Assembly (NCBI GenBank): GCA_015179045.1
Contig: WHUZ01000002.1
Span: forward strand, 1,116,001 to 1,180,000
DNA from: Kalaharituber pfeilii
Lineage: Eukaryota; Ascomycota; Pezizomycetes; Pezizales; Pezizaceae
Length of the DNA stretch: 64,000 bases
Direction: 5' to 3'
Shown: one piece after another, positions 35,579-47,199 of the stretch
Layout of the letters: the number at the start of each line of letters is the position of its first letter
Position numbering within the stretch: the first letter of the stretch is position 1
Translations under genes and position numbers: made by a program
The notes under the pieces: generated by a model
The model's input: only the letters and a program-made list of their open reading frames with translations
What the model was told of the DNA's origin: nothing
Database searches by the model: none

Positions 35579-37647
35579 AGACCTTTTAGAGAATACCCCA
35601 GCTTGTTACTATTGGCGTTACTGATGGTGTTGGGGCGTTATTTGGAATGTTGCTTGAACCTTCGCACAATACATAGCGTTGTCAAATTTCTAATCAATAC
35701 TCTCGTGTTTTTCTTTTTTACATAAGTTTTCATATTCACCTGAAAGTAGATGCCTTGATATCTGCAACCTGTAAAGCTCAAGTTGCGAAAATTCTGTAAG
35801 GAGAGTCGGATATAAGAACTCTCCCTACTCTCGCGCCTTGCTTTGGAACCTATGGGACTCAATACTAAAGTGCCTAGTACAAAGGTAGGAGGTAGTCTCG
35901 TAACCGAGTCTTTGCTATATGTCCATAAATCGCAACCATGGCACCACAACCAATCCAGCTCCCATGCTTAACTGACCAACATTGCACGAACGAGCCTTCT
36001 TATCAATGCCATCCAAATTCAATATGAATATTGCACCTATAAAATGTCTCGAAATCAGGACAAATCAGTCGAATAATATTGAACTGAGTCTCGAGTGCAA
36101 ACATCCGAATTGAGCTCACGTACGTACCTGTACCTATATGTGCTTGTATGAATTTCATGAAATAAATCCCAGTAATGAGCGGACATGTCAAATGAATATA
36201 CGTTGGACAAATTGCAGTTGGATTGTTATTCTGATGCACCGAAAACAGTTTCGGAATTATCAATAGGCCATAGGCAAGCTCGGGATTGTCTTACAAAGGG
36301 GATTTTCAATAGCATGTCTAGCAATAGGGCTCGGAGATCACTTTAAATCGGCAAGGCTGTAACCTAGTGCGCCTGTCGACGACAGTTCATAATATCGCTA
36401 CCATATATATGGATGAAGGTCCCTGGAAGGAAAAGGGCTAAATGAGGTTGGGTTTAACTTTTTTTTGGTGGGAACAAATCGTTTTCGACTACAGTTATTT
36501 GCTGCACTTTTTTAAAGGCAGAATAAGTTAGACTGCTCGTTTGTTTAGTTGATTGCCAATTTCACGACTTTTATTCACAGCAGTACTACCACTAAAAGAA
36601 TCTACGGGACTTCGCCACTCATGCCATAAGTTACAGATTGAACTTGGTAGATGGTATGGTACCCCAAGGGATGTGCGGCAGTGGTCAATGTGGAAAGGGA
36701 GTTGAGAGTGAATGGCATTTACAAGTGTTTTGGATGGTTGTGGAACCGGAGGATAAATTATTGGGAAACAGTAGGAGCTTTTATATCTAGGCTGATGGAT
36801 GCAGTAGGTAAGAAGTGGGAGGGATTGTTTGTGATCGGTTTGAGGTCAGGAATCGGCGGAGGAGACGTCAATGGTAATTATATAGATAATATATCTTTAA
36901 ACAAAATTATCTGTAGTCACATGTTCGTGGCCACAGTTTCTATTCAGGTCAACTGCAGAGTCTATTTTGAATCGCCATAGCCCGTAGGGCGGAACGCGAT
37001 TAATGGTATTAAAAAAAAAAGAGTCTATTTTGATACTACCAATCTCGCGTTATACAATCAGGCCACATGTTCGATTAACAGATAGCCCGCTGCCAGAAAA
37101 TCTATGTAAAGTCCATATATATCGTTTATATAGCTGGCTATGTAGCGATATAATGAAACGGACTGAAATGCCCAGATTAGAGCATGAGTTGCACTATATA
37201 CTCTACGTACGTTAATATTGCTATCGAGACACTGTTTCAATAGAGAACCTGTTGGATCATACTTTTCCTCTTATCACAACCATAACCATCTACCTATTAG
37301 CCGTCATCCATCATCATCAATTTGGCAAGAGGGGAAAAAAAAAAAAAAAAAAAAAAAAAAAACGTCGCGCCATCAAGTGACAAACTTGAGAAACAAGAAA
37401 GCTCCCAATAAACCTTTCAAATAAAATGCCTCATGAACGAAGATAGCACGAAGATCCAGTCAGAATGACAACTTGGCCACAAACACGCATTAAATAACGG
37501 CGCGCAGTAAGGTCCTCCCAGAATCAGAGTATATAGCCATTATCGAAAAAAAACATACAAAAGGAAGGTAAAACTACCCCGAAGCCGATGTGTAACTCCT
37601 TTATTCTTCAATATCTTAAGAAACCCCAAATCATTGCCACCCCCGTT
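35579..37647. other. Convergent intergenic region with an A28 tract
   Basis: 2.1 kb between two converging genes. Contains 28 consecutive A bases at 37335-37362 and a shorter A run near 37010. ORFs up to 109 codons show no family similarity. No terminal repeats found. Confidence 0.45.
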
Positions 37648-39117
37648 TCATCCTTGACTCCAGCTTGTGTAACCGCCCGTCCTCCGTACCTCACCACAGG
37701 GTGCATGTCCTGAAGCCGTCGGTTGATTCCCAGGCTGTGTTGAAGCAGTAGACACACTCGACGAGGCTAGTTGCAGACCTCCTTGCGGGGGAGGTGGATA
37801 TTGTTGATATTGCTGAGGAGGATACTGCGGGTCTTGTGGTGAAGACGTTCGGTAAGGTTGCTGCGATTGACTATATGCGGTTGGAGAAAAGTAGCCAGGC
37901 TGCTGGTGAGGGGGTGGAGGGTATGTATGGGGAGGAGGAGATTGAGTATGGGGCAGTGGGGATTGTGTATGGGGTGGTGACGACTGAGAGTAGTATCCAC
38001 CATGCAGCTGCGGTGGAGACGACTGCAGTGGGTGAGGTTGCTGCTGATAATACCCACCTTGCTGATGGGAAGGTTGAGAATGTGAAGATTGTGGAGGCAG
38101 AGAGGTTTGATACTGTCCAGGTGGTGGGGAGGAGGGTTGTTGCAGTCCATTAGTGGGTATTGCTGTGAAATTGTGAGGATGTTGCGGATTCTCCGCAGCG
38201 TCAGGGCCCACTGGTATCAATCCCATGGCGTCGGCTCGGATTGGACTGATTGGCGAACCTACTCGAAGGGCCTCCGGAACGGGCTCGTAAGTGGCCACCT
38301 GTTGAATCCCATTGTACTGATTATATGCGCCTGCTGGCTGAAGCTGTTGGCCTTGCTGGTAATACTGCAGCTGCGGCTGTCGTTCCTGTCCGACAATCTC
38401 CAAACCCTGAAAACTCAAATGGGTTTCATCGTTTTCCATCGGTGCTGATAAATTCGATGCTTGCTGTTGCTGTTGCTGTTGCTGTTGCAGCTTGCCCCTG
38501 CCACAGGCACCACAGACACCCGCTTCCCTTCCACCACTACTTGGTCATACATTTTCCGATTCGGATCCTCATACGCCTTCAAGACCTCCTTGCCTATCTT
38601 CCGCTTCTGTGTGCACACGTAAATTCCGTACGCTCCAGCAGCGATCACTACAACTCCGCCGATTGCAATACCGACAATGGCGCCCGTGCTCAGGGTCTTC
38701 TTTTTCGATTTTGATTCCGCACTGTCTGTATTTGTGCCATCATCTGTATTTTTGCCGTCATCTGTAGCATTTGGATTTGAGACGCAATTATTGTCGCCTT
38801 CGCATAACTAATAACATTTATATCAATGGCTGTAGGTTTTTGAAAGCATATACATGTACTCACAAATCCATTTGGACAACAGCCTCTTCCATCAGAGCAT
38901 AAAAAGAAATTGGCCGCCCCGCACAATTCCTCATCAGTCTGCCGCTTCCTCAGAGATGTAAAGTCTCCAAAATCCCCAACTTGGGCCTGTTAGAAAAAAA
39001 AATTAGAAACTGCGTTATAGTATAGTAGAGTAGTGCGGCTCTACTTACTACAAATGCCACCACCAGTGAGGGTAACAGACTCCCAGCGAATACTATTAGC
39101 GAAGCTAAACGGACCAT
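37648..39117 (-). CDS. Single-pass membrane protein, Cys-rich ectodomain, P/Q-rich tail
   Basis: Proposed exons on the minus strand: 39117-39049, 38986-38864, 38807-38551, 38497-37648; 432 residues. Exon 1 is a signal peptide (MVRLASLIVFAGSLLPSLVV). The short ectodomain has a possible Kex2-type site (LRKRQ) and six cysteines (LCGAANFFLC, GCCPNGF, LCEGDNNC), then an Asn/Asp-rich stalk. The transmembrane helix is at about 106-128 (GAIVGIAIGGVVVIAAGAYG), followed by a basic stop-transfer (CTQKRK) and KAYEDPNRKM. The cytoplasmic tail is rich in Pro, Gln, Tyr and Ser, with many HTQSP/PPHT repeats. The last intron (GTATGA..GGCAG, 53 nt) is the weakest join: without it exon 3 reads on through YDQVVVEGKRVSVVPVAG and stops after KTMKPI. 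Role unknown; a cell-surface sensor or adhesion protein is a guess. Confidence 0.65.
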
Positions 39118-40791
39118 CTTTGCTGACACAGAAAAGAAAATCCGAAGTATCGTGAATTATCCTAGAGCATGTAGTCACACAAGACGTATTTGGCGTTGCA
39201 ACGATCAAAAACAGCGAGTGTGGAAAAGCCAACCACAGGCCAGCGCCAGGTGACAAACTTAAGTTGCAATCACGAGAATTGACACGGACGCAGCGCTCTG
39301 GCTCACTATATAACCCGCGCAAGCGTAAGGCCGGGGATCCGGCGCGAAACTATGGAAAGCCAAGTGCGACGGGAAATTATTTCTTTGCAATCAGACTTTC
39401 TCCACCGCTAGACTTCGCTTCATCAGCCTTTCCACTTCCAGGCTGGTGGGTACAAGTTCTGTTCTTCTTGGACGAGCAACTGATTGGATGCGTGAGGTAA
39501 ATTGAGTGAGAGAAAATGGCAGCTGCGTCTCTGAAAGGGTAGAATCAGCGCTTTTAGAATGCACTGCCACTGCCCACGCCATTCCTTCTTGTATGCATGT
39601 CCTGTTTTCTAGAACAAGTATTCAACACTGTACCACCCTCCCTCTGCACAGAATGAAAACACTAATCCCCCACACTTGCCATATCGGCTGGGATCTGCGC
39701 CAGGTGAAACTGGGATGTTCACTCGCTACCCCATGTCAGCGGTGCGAAATGTGTATCATATGCGAGAATTGGACCCTGGGACCAAGCGGGAATAGCTAGT
39801 TTTCGTCGAAGGTTAAGTCATCCTCACTCCCATCAGCACCATCATCATCAGTCTCATACAGCCTCAGGGAAACTGATGCCCGAAGAAGATAATAGAGAGT
39901 CCTGATTATAGCAGTGCGCAGTTGCGAACCTGCAATGAGGGATAGAGGATGACAGGCGGTAGTTGCAGCCAGTCACGTTTTCTCTTTGATTCATGTTATT
40001 CGGCGAGGTCATGCAGTGTAGAGTAGATGGTTGCCGGAACCTCTACCTCTGGCTCCGCGCTTGGCTTAAAGTTGTAGAGAAGCTATTCTTGCACAACACT
40101 TCACTTGCCTGCAGTCTTGCTGCGGCGGGCCGCAGAGGGAGGGAAAAAATAAATAAAGGAAAGGGAACGAAAATGATGAATTGGAGGCAAGATGTCGGCG
40201 TGGTAACTTCTGCGTTTCAGGCTGGTCTTCCCCCCAGTCATGTCGCACCCATTCCTTTTCCACTCTGCTCCCTTGTCACCTGCACACGCCCCTTGGTTTG
40301 GCAGTCTTTAATTTCATCGCACTTAAGAGGCGAAGTACAAGTAGGTAAGCAGCATTGATTAAATATATAGTAAAGGGAATGTACTCGGGGTATCCATTTT
40401 GCACAAGCGTAATCTTGCGGATCATGGATCCGAGCAGTTTAATGAACCTGGCACGGCGAAAACCGACTCATAGAGTTTATTTTCGAATTTGTGTGCAATT
40501 CTATCACTTCCATGCGAACGAGCAAAATGGAGGCAGCACTGATGTTACACATTTGTGGTACCAACGGTATTAACAAGCTATCATGCAGGTAACGGAGGTC
40601 GCATTACTATTTAATAGGAGATCTACAGTCCAAAATGACAGCAAATAAACCAAAGTAAGAAAACGAGTTTGCAGATAATAATATGAAGAGGAAAAATAAA
40701 GATCACATTTCTATATATACCAGGGCCATCCCGCATTCTGATTCCGTTTATGAGTTGTAGAGCAAGATTTAGATAGAGTGCAAGTCACTGC
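39118..40791. other. Intergenic, nothing recognised
   Basis: 1.7 kb. The part next to 39118 should contain the promoter of the membrane-protein gene. Open frames up to 121 codons have no recognisable domain. A CATCAT run lies near 39838-39850. Confidence 0.4.
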
Positions 40792-41466
40792 TCACTTGAA
40801 GACTCTGCATGGATACCTGTAGAGAGCAAAATATCTGAATTAGCGCATGTCCCATGGGGCCCATGAATGAGAGAGTATACTTACTCGGCTGGAAATCCGC
40901 CATCAGTATGCATCGTCCAGTGGACTCCCTTTCCAGGCAAAGGCGGCATGCCGTCCTGCCCCAGAACCTGAAGTTGCGCCTCAGTATCATCTGCCCTCAC
41001 CTTCTTCTTCAGCACCTCTGCTAGTATAAGCCCATTTCCTTGTATCACCTCCACAAGCTGCTTCTGCCCTTGCTCTCCGTCCGCAATCCTAGGCGCAGCC
41101 TTGCTCCCAAGCTCCAGCAATCCCGCAAGATCATTTTGCTTGATAACAGATAACTGTGGATAGTTCCTTCGGTTATCTCGTTTCCAGTATGGGTTTCCCG
41201 CAATGTCGCCGGCAGGAAGGGTTACAGGGTCTTCGTAAGAGAGAGGATCGAGTGAACCAGGGGAAGGAATTCGGAATTTGGCATTGATGGGCACACCAGA
41301 CGATCGTTCTGGATCCACAGCGAAGAAGCGGCGGATCTTTTCCCAGATACCGCGGGACCCTAGGGTGTATTTCTGAAAATTGGGAAAGCAATTAGATCAC
41401 TGCATAGCTTCAGCACTTGAATGGAGCCTCACCGACCTTGTAGATTGGTTGAACAGCTCCAGACAT
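40792..41466 (-). CDS. nuo-21.3: Complex I accessory subunit, NUO-21.3 / NUZM type
   Basis: Exons on the minus strand: 41466-41437 (30 nt), 41372-40885, 40816-40792 (25 nt); 180 residues. Accessory subunit of mitochondrial NADH:ubiquinone oxidoreductase, found in fungi. Recognised from MSGAVQPIYK joined to KYTLGSRGIWEKIRRFFAVD, then DPLSYEDPVTLPAGDIAGNP, YWKRDNRRNYPQLSV, GLLELGSKAAPRI and the spliced C-terminus EYPCRVFK. The final exon supplies only YPCRVFK, matching the remembered Neurospora ending. The intron 1 donor is GTCGGT; a GTGAGG four bases on would break frame. It is divergent from the coiled-coil gene, with 354 bp between starts. Confidence 0.9.
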
Positions 41467-41820
41467 ACTTATCGTGATGCCGAGACAATGCCAACGGAAT
41501 GAGCGAAGATGGAAAACAATAGCTGCGCCCAATGACACATTGTCAGCTTTTGCCTGACCGAATAGGTTGTATGCTTACAGTGAACGGTTGTGGCGGAAAG
41601 GTACCCAAAAGAGGTTCTGAAGGTAACGATTCTGGTGGAAAGCCCCGGTGCGGGTCATCGTGCATGAAGAGATCATCTTGGCAACGATTAGTCAGGTCCC
41701 GATAAGGCCGCTTATCGAATCTAGTGGAACGCTGAAGATCAAGACTGAGAACAGAAGCCGTAACCTGCGTCACAGTACAAGATTGTTAATTGCCCTACAA
41801 TTATCCGCGAGCCATTCAAC
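41467..41820. promoter_or_regulatory. Divergent promoter, complex I subunit / coiled-coil gene
   Basis: 354 bp between two divergent start codons, so both promoters must lie here or overlap. No canonical TATA box. An A/T-poor stretch, GATAAGGCCGCTTATCGAAT, near 41700 contains two inverted GATA-type words, but this is a motif match only. Confidence 0.4.
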
Positions 41821-42927
41821 ATGGCGCGACATCACTCATCCTCAGTCTCGAAAAAGCACAAGTCTAAAAGGCACAAAAGAAGCACGTCAAAGGGAAAGAG
41901 AGTTTCATTCGAGGAAACTCCGAGTCTACTTGTCACAGCCCACCAGATGCAGGATCATACCATTACCAAACAGCGAAACAGTAGGAGCAGTGCCCGGGTT
42001 CCGAGGTCAAGGCACAGGAACAAGGAGAAAAAGAAAGCTCCAACTGTAATGCGGGAGGAGAAGATTCCCGAGAGCGATGGCCGCAAAGGCAGTAGCCATC
42101 ATTCCAGCACCAGAAAGAAGAATATGGAGGACGTCAAGCCAGCAAGAAAAAGCAAGAATTCAAGGAAGAAACACCCAATTGCTGTTGCTTTCTCCGGTCC
42201 GTTATCCATTACTCTGATTACCCGGTGAATATCTTCTAAGTTAGCTGCAGAGTCAATTGAACGTAAAACCCATCAACTTCTCACATCCCTTACCCAGGAC
42301 CTTCAGTTGGCGACCTCCAGCGCCCTGGAATGCATTCTCGAAGCCAATAAGGAGTCAGCTGGGAAGTCTTACCGAGCCCTCGCTAGCTCCCTCCAGGCTT
42401 CCTTGCTTCCTAAAGGTGGAGCAGTCATTCCGCTCCATATCATTAAGCAATTTCAACAAAACTGCAAGCAATGGGACCAACAACTAATGGCCCTTACTCA
42501 AGAATATACTGAAATTCAGCTGGAACTATGGCAACTAGCAAAGGACCTTGGTATTGTCAATCAAGACGATACTATTCACAAGCTGCGTGAGAAGGGAGGG
42601 CCTGATGGAACTGCGTCTGATGAAGAGTTTGATGAGCTGATAGCTCAGATAAAGGGAACAGGTAAAACTTACGTAGCAAAGATGGAGAAGATGGAAAAAG
42701 TATGTGCCCCTCCATCAATTATGCCTCTTTACACATAAAAACAATATCCGTATGCTGTGATATTAGCTACCGATATGTGTTATCATAAATATCCTGTGGC
42801 AAAAATAGAGAATATTAATAGTAAGTGGAATTTTTTTTTTTTTTTTGGTTCTAACATGTTTTCTCTCAACCAGCAAATGCTTGAACAAGAGACTCGCCAA
42901 AATTTGATGATGATGCAAGCCTTGTAA
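41821..42927 (+). CDS. Basic nuclear-type coiled-coil protein, unrecognised
   Basis: Exons 41821-42196, 42251-42699, 42874-42927; 292 residues. The first 125 residues are highly basic and disordered, with several nuclear-localisation-like runs (KKHKSKRHKR, RSRHRNKEKKK, RKSKNSRKK). Residues about 126-292 are helical with heptad character (IERKTHQLLTSLTQDLQ, HIIKQFQQNCKQWDQQL, EIQLELWQLAKDLG), then an acidic linker (GTASDEEFDEL) and a final helix ending QETRQNLMMMQAL. The third exon is short and its intron contains a T16 run. The layout, a basic tail followed by a coiled coil, recalls inner-kinetochore or chromatin-scaffold subunits such as CENP-Q/Fta7, but I cannot confirm a family. An alternative intron 1 acceptor 6 nt upstream adds two alanines. 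Confidence 0.6.
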
Positions 42928-43692
42928 TATCTCAAATGCAATCCTAAGGAGATAATATCGTTCTATAACTTCTTCCACTGGGTGTAGCTAGACCCCGATC
43001 TTGCTCTCCTACCCCCTTGTTCATAGAACACTAATACATAGCTTCATGTAAATACAAGTATGCATATCAACACAGCTTCTGACACCAGCAATGATGGAGT
43101 GCTTGCCCTGCGTTTCTTGAACGTCGAAGTTGGCTGAGCGTGGAGGATGGCATGCGCATCGTCGGAATAAGCAGCAGAAACAAGCCTTCCCACTTCAACG
43201 GACGGTCCGCGATCGGCGCTTAGTCAAGCAAGACACACGCCTCGCCCACACTGGCTCTCTGCTAACACTCCAGCAGGCAAGGTGCTTCTCGAGAGCTTTC
43301 AGCCGGACAGGATAGGTGCACCTTCCAAGGGACCTGCATTGAGCCTCCCATTCCTATTGCCCCCTCGTTCCCCGAAGATTCGCCTTAGCCCGTCAAATCT
43401 CTTTGGTGATCCTGTCGCTCAATAATAGGCCCAAAGTATAACCCTGAAACTTATAACACTTCTCCTATCCCATTCACTCGTTCAACAGCATCGCATCGAT
43501 CATCCCGCATCGAAACCAATCAGTCACTATTCATGCCTTTGAAGCTGTTGCGATAGCCCCTCAACCATCATCTGGCCTGCCTCTTTCCTCCTACTCGCCA
43601 ATACTTGGGACTTAAACCTTCCCGCAAGCTCTTGCTTTGTGCTCAACTTCTCGGAAGATTGCAACTTCCCACCCCTCCATGCTGAATTTTTA
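42928..43692. other. Intergenic
   Basis: 765 bp. A minus-strand frame of 96 codons (43817-43527) overlaps the small membrane-protein gene; it has no family match and I treat it as its shadow. No other feature recognised. Confidence 0.4.
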
Positions 43693-44121
43693 ATGCGGCC
43701 ACTGTAAGTCGGAAACCAACTACCCTGGTCACTGCACCCACCATATGGAAAACTGACTCGGGCGGCTTGCAACCAAAGCTTCTTGGCTGTCCTCATTTTC
43801 ATTGCTGGGTACATCACTGCTCAATATTCGCTGGTGCAGTACGGCATCGAATTGCTGTGGTTTGCTTGGAAGTACGGCATTGTGGTGTGTCCTTGGCGCG
43901 TTCCCAAAAAGTTACAGGATCATTTGTGACTGAACAAACGACTTCTGGCGGTACCACAGGGGCGCATATTCCAAGGATTCACGATTCTATCGCTGTTCTT
44001 CTTCCTGTTCTTGATTCCTGCGGAGCGCATTGCTACACGAGAGGTGAATCGCGTTCGTTACCTACCCAACTTACCAAACTCAAATTATGATTCCAATAAG
44101 GCACCGAGCAAGCTGACATGA
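43693..44121 (+). CDS. Small two-helix membrane protein in three short exons
   Basis: Exons 43693-43703 (11 nt), 43779-43884, 43960-44121; 92 residues. It is invisible as a continuous ORF. The parts fit together: MRPL joins LAVLIFIAGYITAQYSLVQ, then YGIELLWFAWKYGIV, GRIFQGFTILSLFFFLFLIP and the basic tail AERIATREVNRVRYLPN. Two hydrophobic helices are separated by an aromatic-rich segment. Intron 1 is GTAAGT..CTGAC..AAAG with the branch about 20 nt before the acceptor. Intron 2 is GTGTGT..CTGAC..CACAG; in-frame stops inside both introns require splicing. It ends 87 bp before GPI1 on the same strand, so the two could share transcript space. I know of no named family. Confidence 0.5.
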
Positions 44122-44208
44122 GCTGTGCGGAAAAGAACTCGGTGAGCACGAAGCGTGGGATATCTGCCCGCGAACAACTACGTCGGCGAGGAAGCTTCTA
44201 CTAGCTTA

Positions 44209-46662
44209 ATGGGTAGTGCAAATGTGTTGATGCGAGTCTTTTGGCCATTGGACGCCCCCAGGAGGGATGATCCGGGGTTGATTGTTGGATGGAGAAATTC
44301 GGAAAGAGATATCATGGTAGTAGCCATATTGCACGACATAGATGTAAGCCTGAAAAAACGAGAATAATTGCAATTGTTAAACTGGTCTGACGGAATCTTG
44401 GGGTAGAGAAGCAAGGTGGAGCATGAACTGCGCATGGGAACTCTCTTTCGAAAATCCCACCATTCAATTTCTCGAATATTTGACCTGTGTGGAGGAGTGC
44501 CATTTCAGGCTTTAGGTGTTGTCAATGAGAAGCCAGGGGAGCTTTTCACTTCTCGATACATACATGTTTTTACGCACAAATCAACACCATATCCACAGAT
44601 TTACTGCCCAACTTCAAGTGGTATTGCACTTCAGGTGATACTCTACGACAGGCCATATCCGCGACAGATGCAATATCTATCACTAGAGCCCATATCCCTT
44701 GCATTGATTAAGAAGTCAACCGCGATGGACCAGGCAGAAACAGAGGAAGAAAGACAAGAATTGCAAGAAAAGAAGAGGAAAGGAGCGCTGGTAGAGAAAC
44801 TGAAGCAGCATTCAGTTATACGGTCAGTGCCAACTTTGATGGAGGAGTCTCTTCCAAGGATAATTGACCAGATCAACTGCGCGTACGAGATGAGGATGCT
44901 GTTGCAGCAGAACGTGATACTGGTGGGGTCCTGGACAAGATCAAGGCGGAGTTTAAGTGTTAGTGAGCGGGTGGTAGAATCGGCACAATCACTCTGGCAG
45001 ATAATGCTTCATCTTTTTGTCAAGGGAATCAAGTTTCTTTGGCCAATTATCACTACCTGCTTTATCTTAGTCATCTTATTCCTGCGCTTGGTTGCGGAGA
45101 GCATGCTCAGGGTTCTGGAATGGCGCCTGCGTCCTGAACTTGCCGCTTTGAAGGATATATCCGCAACAGGTATGAGTAGTCATACCTTTCCTAACGTAAT
45201 ACAAGCTGGACATATCTGATAAACCTAGCGCAGCAACTCGACATCCGTCTGCAACAATTTTGTTACTGGCCAATACAATACTCTACATTGCGGAAACGTA
45301 GGAACGACTGGAAAAGTGTGACAACGTCCCATCCTGACTATATACGTTTCTACAACAGCCTCTGGCTGGTAGCCAATGATGTTATAATAGGCATAGCCCT
45401 CGGATCGTACATTATAGAAAATGCTAACAAGGTGGCATATAACATCGATCGACTTCTCGGAGTAAGTTTCTCTAATATAGTACGGTGGACTTACCAAGCT
45501 GACGTTGACCAAGCTGTACACTGTGGACGGTCTGACGAGCATGATAAACTGGCTCATGGACTTTCCAGCTGGGCTGAAGCTCAACAACGATTTGGCCAAG
45601 TTTCTTGGAGACTTATTTCTCTGGGTTATCAACTATTGGGCTGGTGGGTTCCCCCTGCATTGATAAGAGCTTTCCGATGCTAACATTCATACACAGGCTG
45701 TACTAACAGCCTAAGACCGTACCTAATCCAAGTCATATATTTTATCGGCTACTCCAGCTTCGTTGGGGCGTCTATGCCCATTGCCCTCTTTTCCGATCTC
45801 CTCTCCATCCTTACTATTCATATCTACTCGTTTTACATTGCTTCAGCTCGCATATACAACTGGCAGCTAACCATTATCATATCACTATTTCATCTCTTCC
45901 GGGGAAAAAAGCGGAATGTTTTGCGAAATCGTATCGATTCATGTGACTATGACCTTGACCAGCTACTTATTGGCACAATATTGTTCACGTTACTGTTTTT
46001 CTTGCTCCCGACTGTTTTGGTGTTCTACTTGACGTTTGCAAGTGCGAGGATGATTATCATTTCGCTGAAAGCGATGCTGGAGACATTCTTGGCTTGTCTT
46101 AATCATTTTCCGTTATTTGCGTTGATGTTAAGGGTGAAGGATTCAAAAAGGTTACCTGGTAATGCCGTCGGGGCCCCTACTATGTATTGTCAATTGATTA
46201 ACCTCTATGTAGGGGGCATTCGATTTGAACTCAAAAACAGTACCGATATTGTGCCCCGGTTCAAACAGCCATACGACACGCTTGGCACATCCTATATTCA
46301 CCTCAGGGTAAGCAAATCTACTCAAACATTTCTAAAGCACTCCGCTAACTGTATCCTTGCAGTCCATCCCCCTCTCCTTCACCGCAATGTTCCACCAATA
46401 CTTCCAACTCGGATCGCGCATACGAAAGCACTATGTATCACCTACGGTAATATTGTGTCTTGCTACTGGCCGTTTTGTATGTGCCCCCTTTGCTTCTTAG
46501 CTCGTTAAATTGAGACTAATATGTGTTTTGTCTGAGAAGGTACCTCCGATTCATAGAAAGAATCTGTACTCTATGCAGTATAGCATGTTACCGAAGCCCC
46601 GTGACGGGGTGAGGGAGGTGTGGAACAGATTGATGGAGGATCATTCGGTGACGAAGGCGTAG
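44209..46662 (+). CDS. GPI1: GPI-N-acetylglucosaminyltransferase subunit GPI1 (PIG-Q)
   Basis: Exons 44209-44343, 44407-45169, 45229-45461, 45514-45643, 45697-46158, 46213-46307, 46363-46476, 46540-46662; 684 residues. A membrane subunit of the ER complex that transfers GlcNAc to phosphatidylinositol, the first step of GPI-anchor synthesis. Strong blocks: FWPLDAPRRDDPGLIVGWRN, QQFCYWPIQYSTLRKRRNDW, TTSHPDYIRFYNSLWLVAND, VIIGIALGSYIIENANKVA, YTVDGLTSMINWLMDFPAGL, KLNNDLAKFLGDLFLWVINY, GASMPIALFSDLLSILT, HIYSFYIASARIYNWQLT, LFRGKKRNVLRNRIDSCDYD, and the end VPPIHRKNLYSMQYSMLP. The acceptor of exon 4 is the less certain join: an AAG 15 nt upstream also keeps frame. Exon 7 must read through the in-frame GTAATA at 46447. 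Confidence 0.95.
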
Positions 46663-47199
46663 GGGCCTATGATGACCATTTGTCATATATGGCAGACGCA
46701 ACGACATAATAGAAAATCGACTCCATTCCAATTTATCCTCTGAAGTACTTTCCAGTTCTGAAGTATGGCCCTCAGTTGCATGTTGTAGTGTATCTTCATC
46801 ATAGATGTACAATGGGGGACCATGAGATGTAAGACCTTAAAATGAATGATACCAACCTATTCTCGTGCCCAGACTATTATTTTCGACTTCATGGCACTTA
46901 CATGTTCGGTTTATTTGTGACTTCGCTCATGGATAAGTGTGCGATTCCTGCAACCCTTCGCTCAACAGACTCAACGATATCGACTTCAGATTCCTTCGCC
47001 TAAATACATACTGCCCCTAACTGCATGAACTCCATAGGACCTGGACCTATATTTGTCAGGTTATAAGCCCGGCGTGATGCTGAAAATACAATCTACGAAC
47101 CATAACCTCCTGCATGTTCCACTGTTAATAAGTCTATTCTTTTATTTATTTATTTCCTCCTGCTTTTGCTCTCTCACTTTTCTATCATTCTGATCTCCA
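46663..47199. other. Spacer between GPI1 and the copia element
   Basis: 0.54 kb holding the GPI1 3' UTR and whatever remains upstream of the copia gag. A TTTATTTATTTATTT run lies near 47140. I could not find a 5' LTR here by looking for a copy of it near 50.8 kb. Confidence 0.4.

Noticed and set aside
37794..38153. A 119-codon plus-strand ORF rich in Val and Glu
   Set aside because: It is the complement of the P/Q-rich tail of the membrane-protein gene; the repeat composition keeps it open.
43527..43817. A 96-codon minus-strand ORF
   Set aside because: It overlaps the small plus-strand membrane-protein gene, which has better evidence (branch sites, helices, frame closure). It cannot be fully excluded without transcripts.
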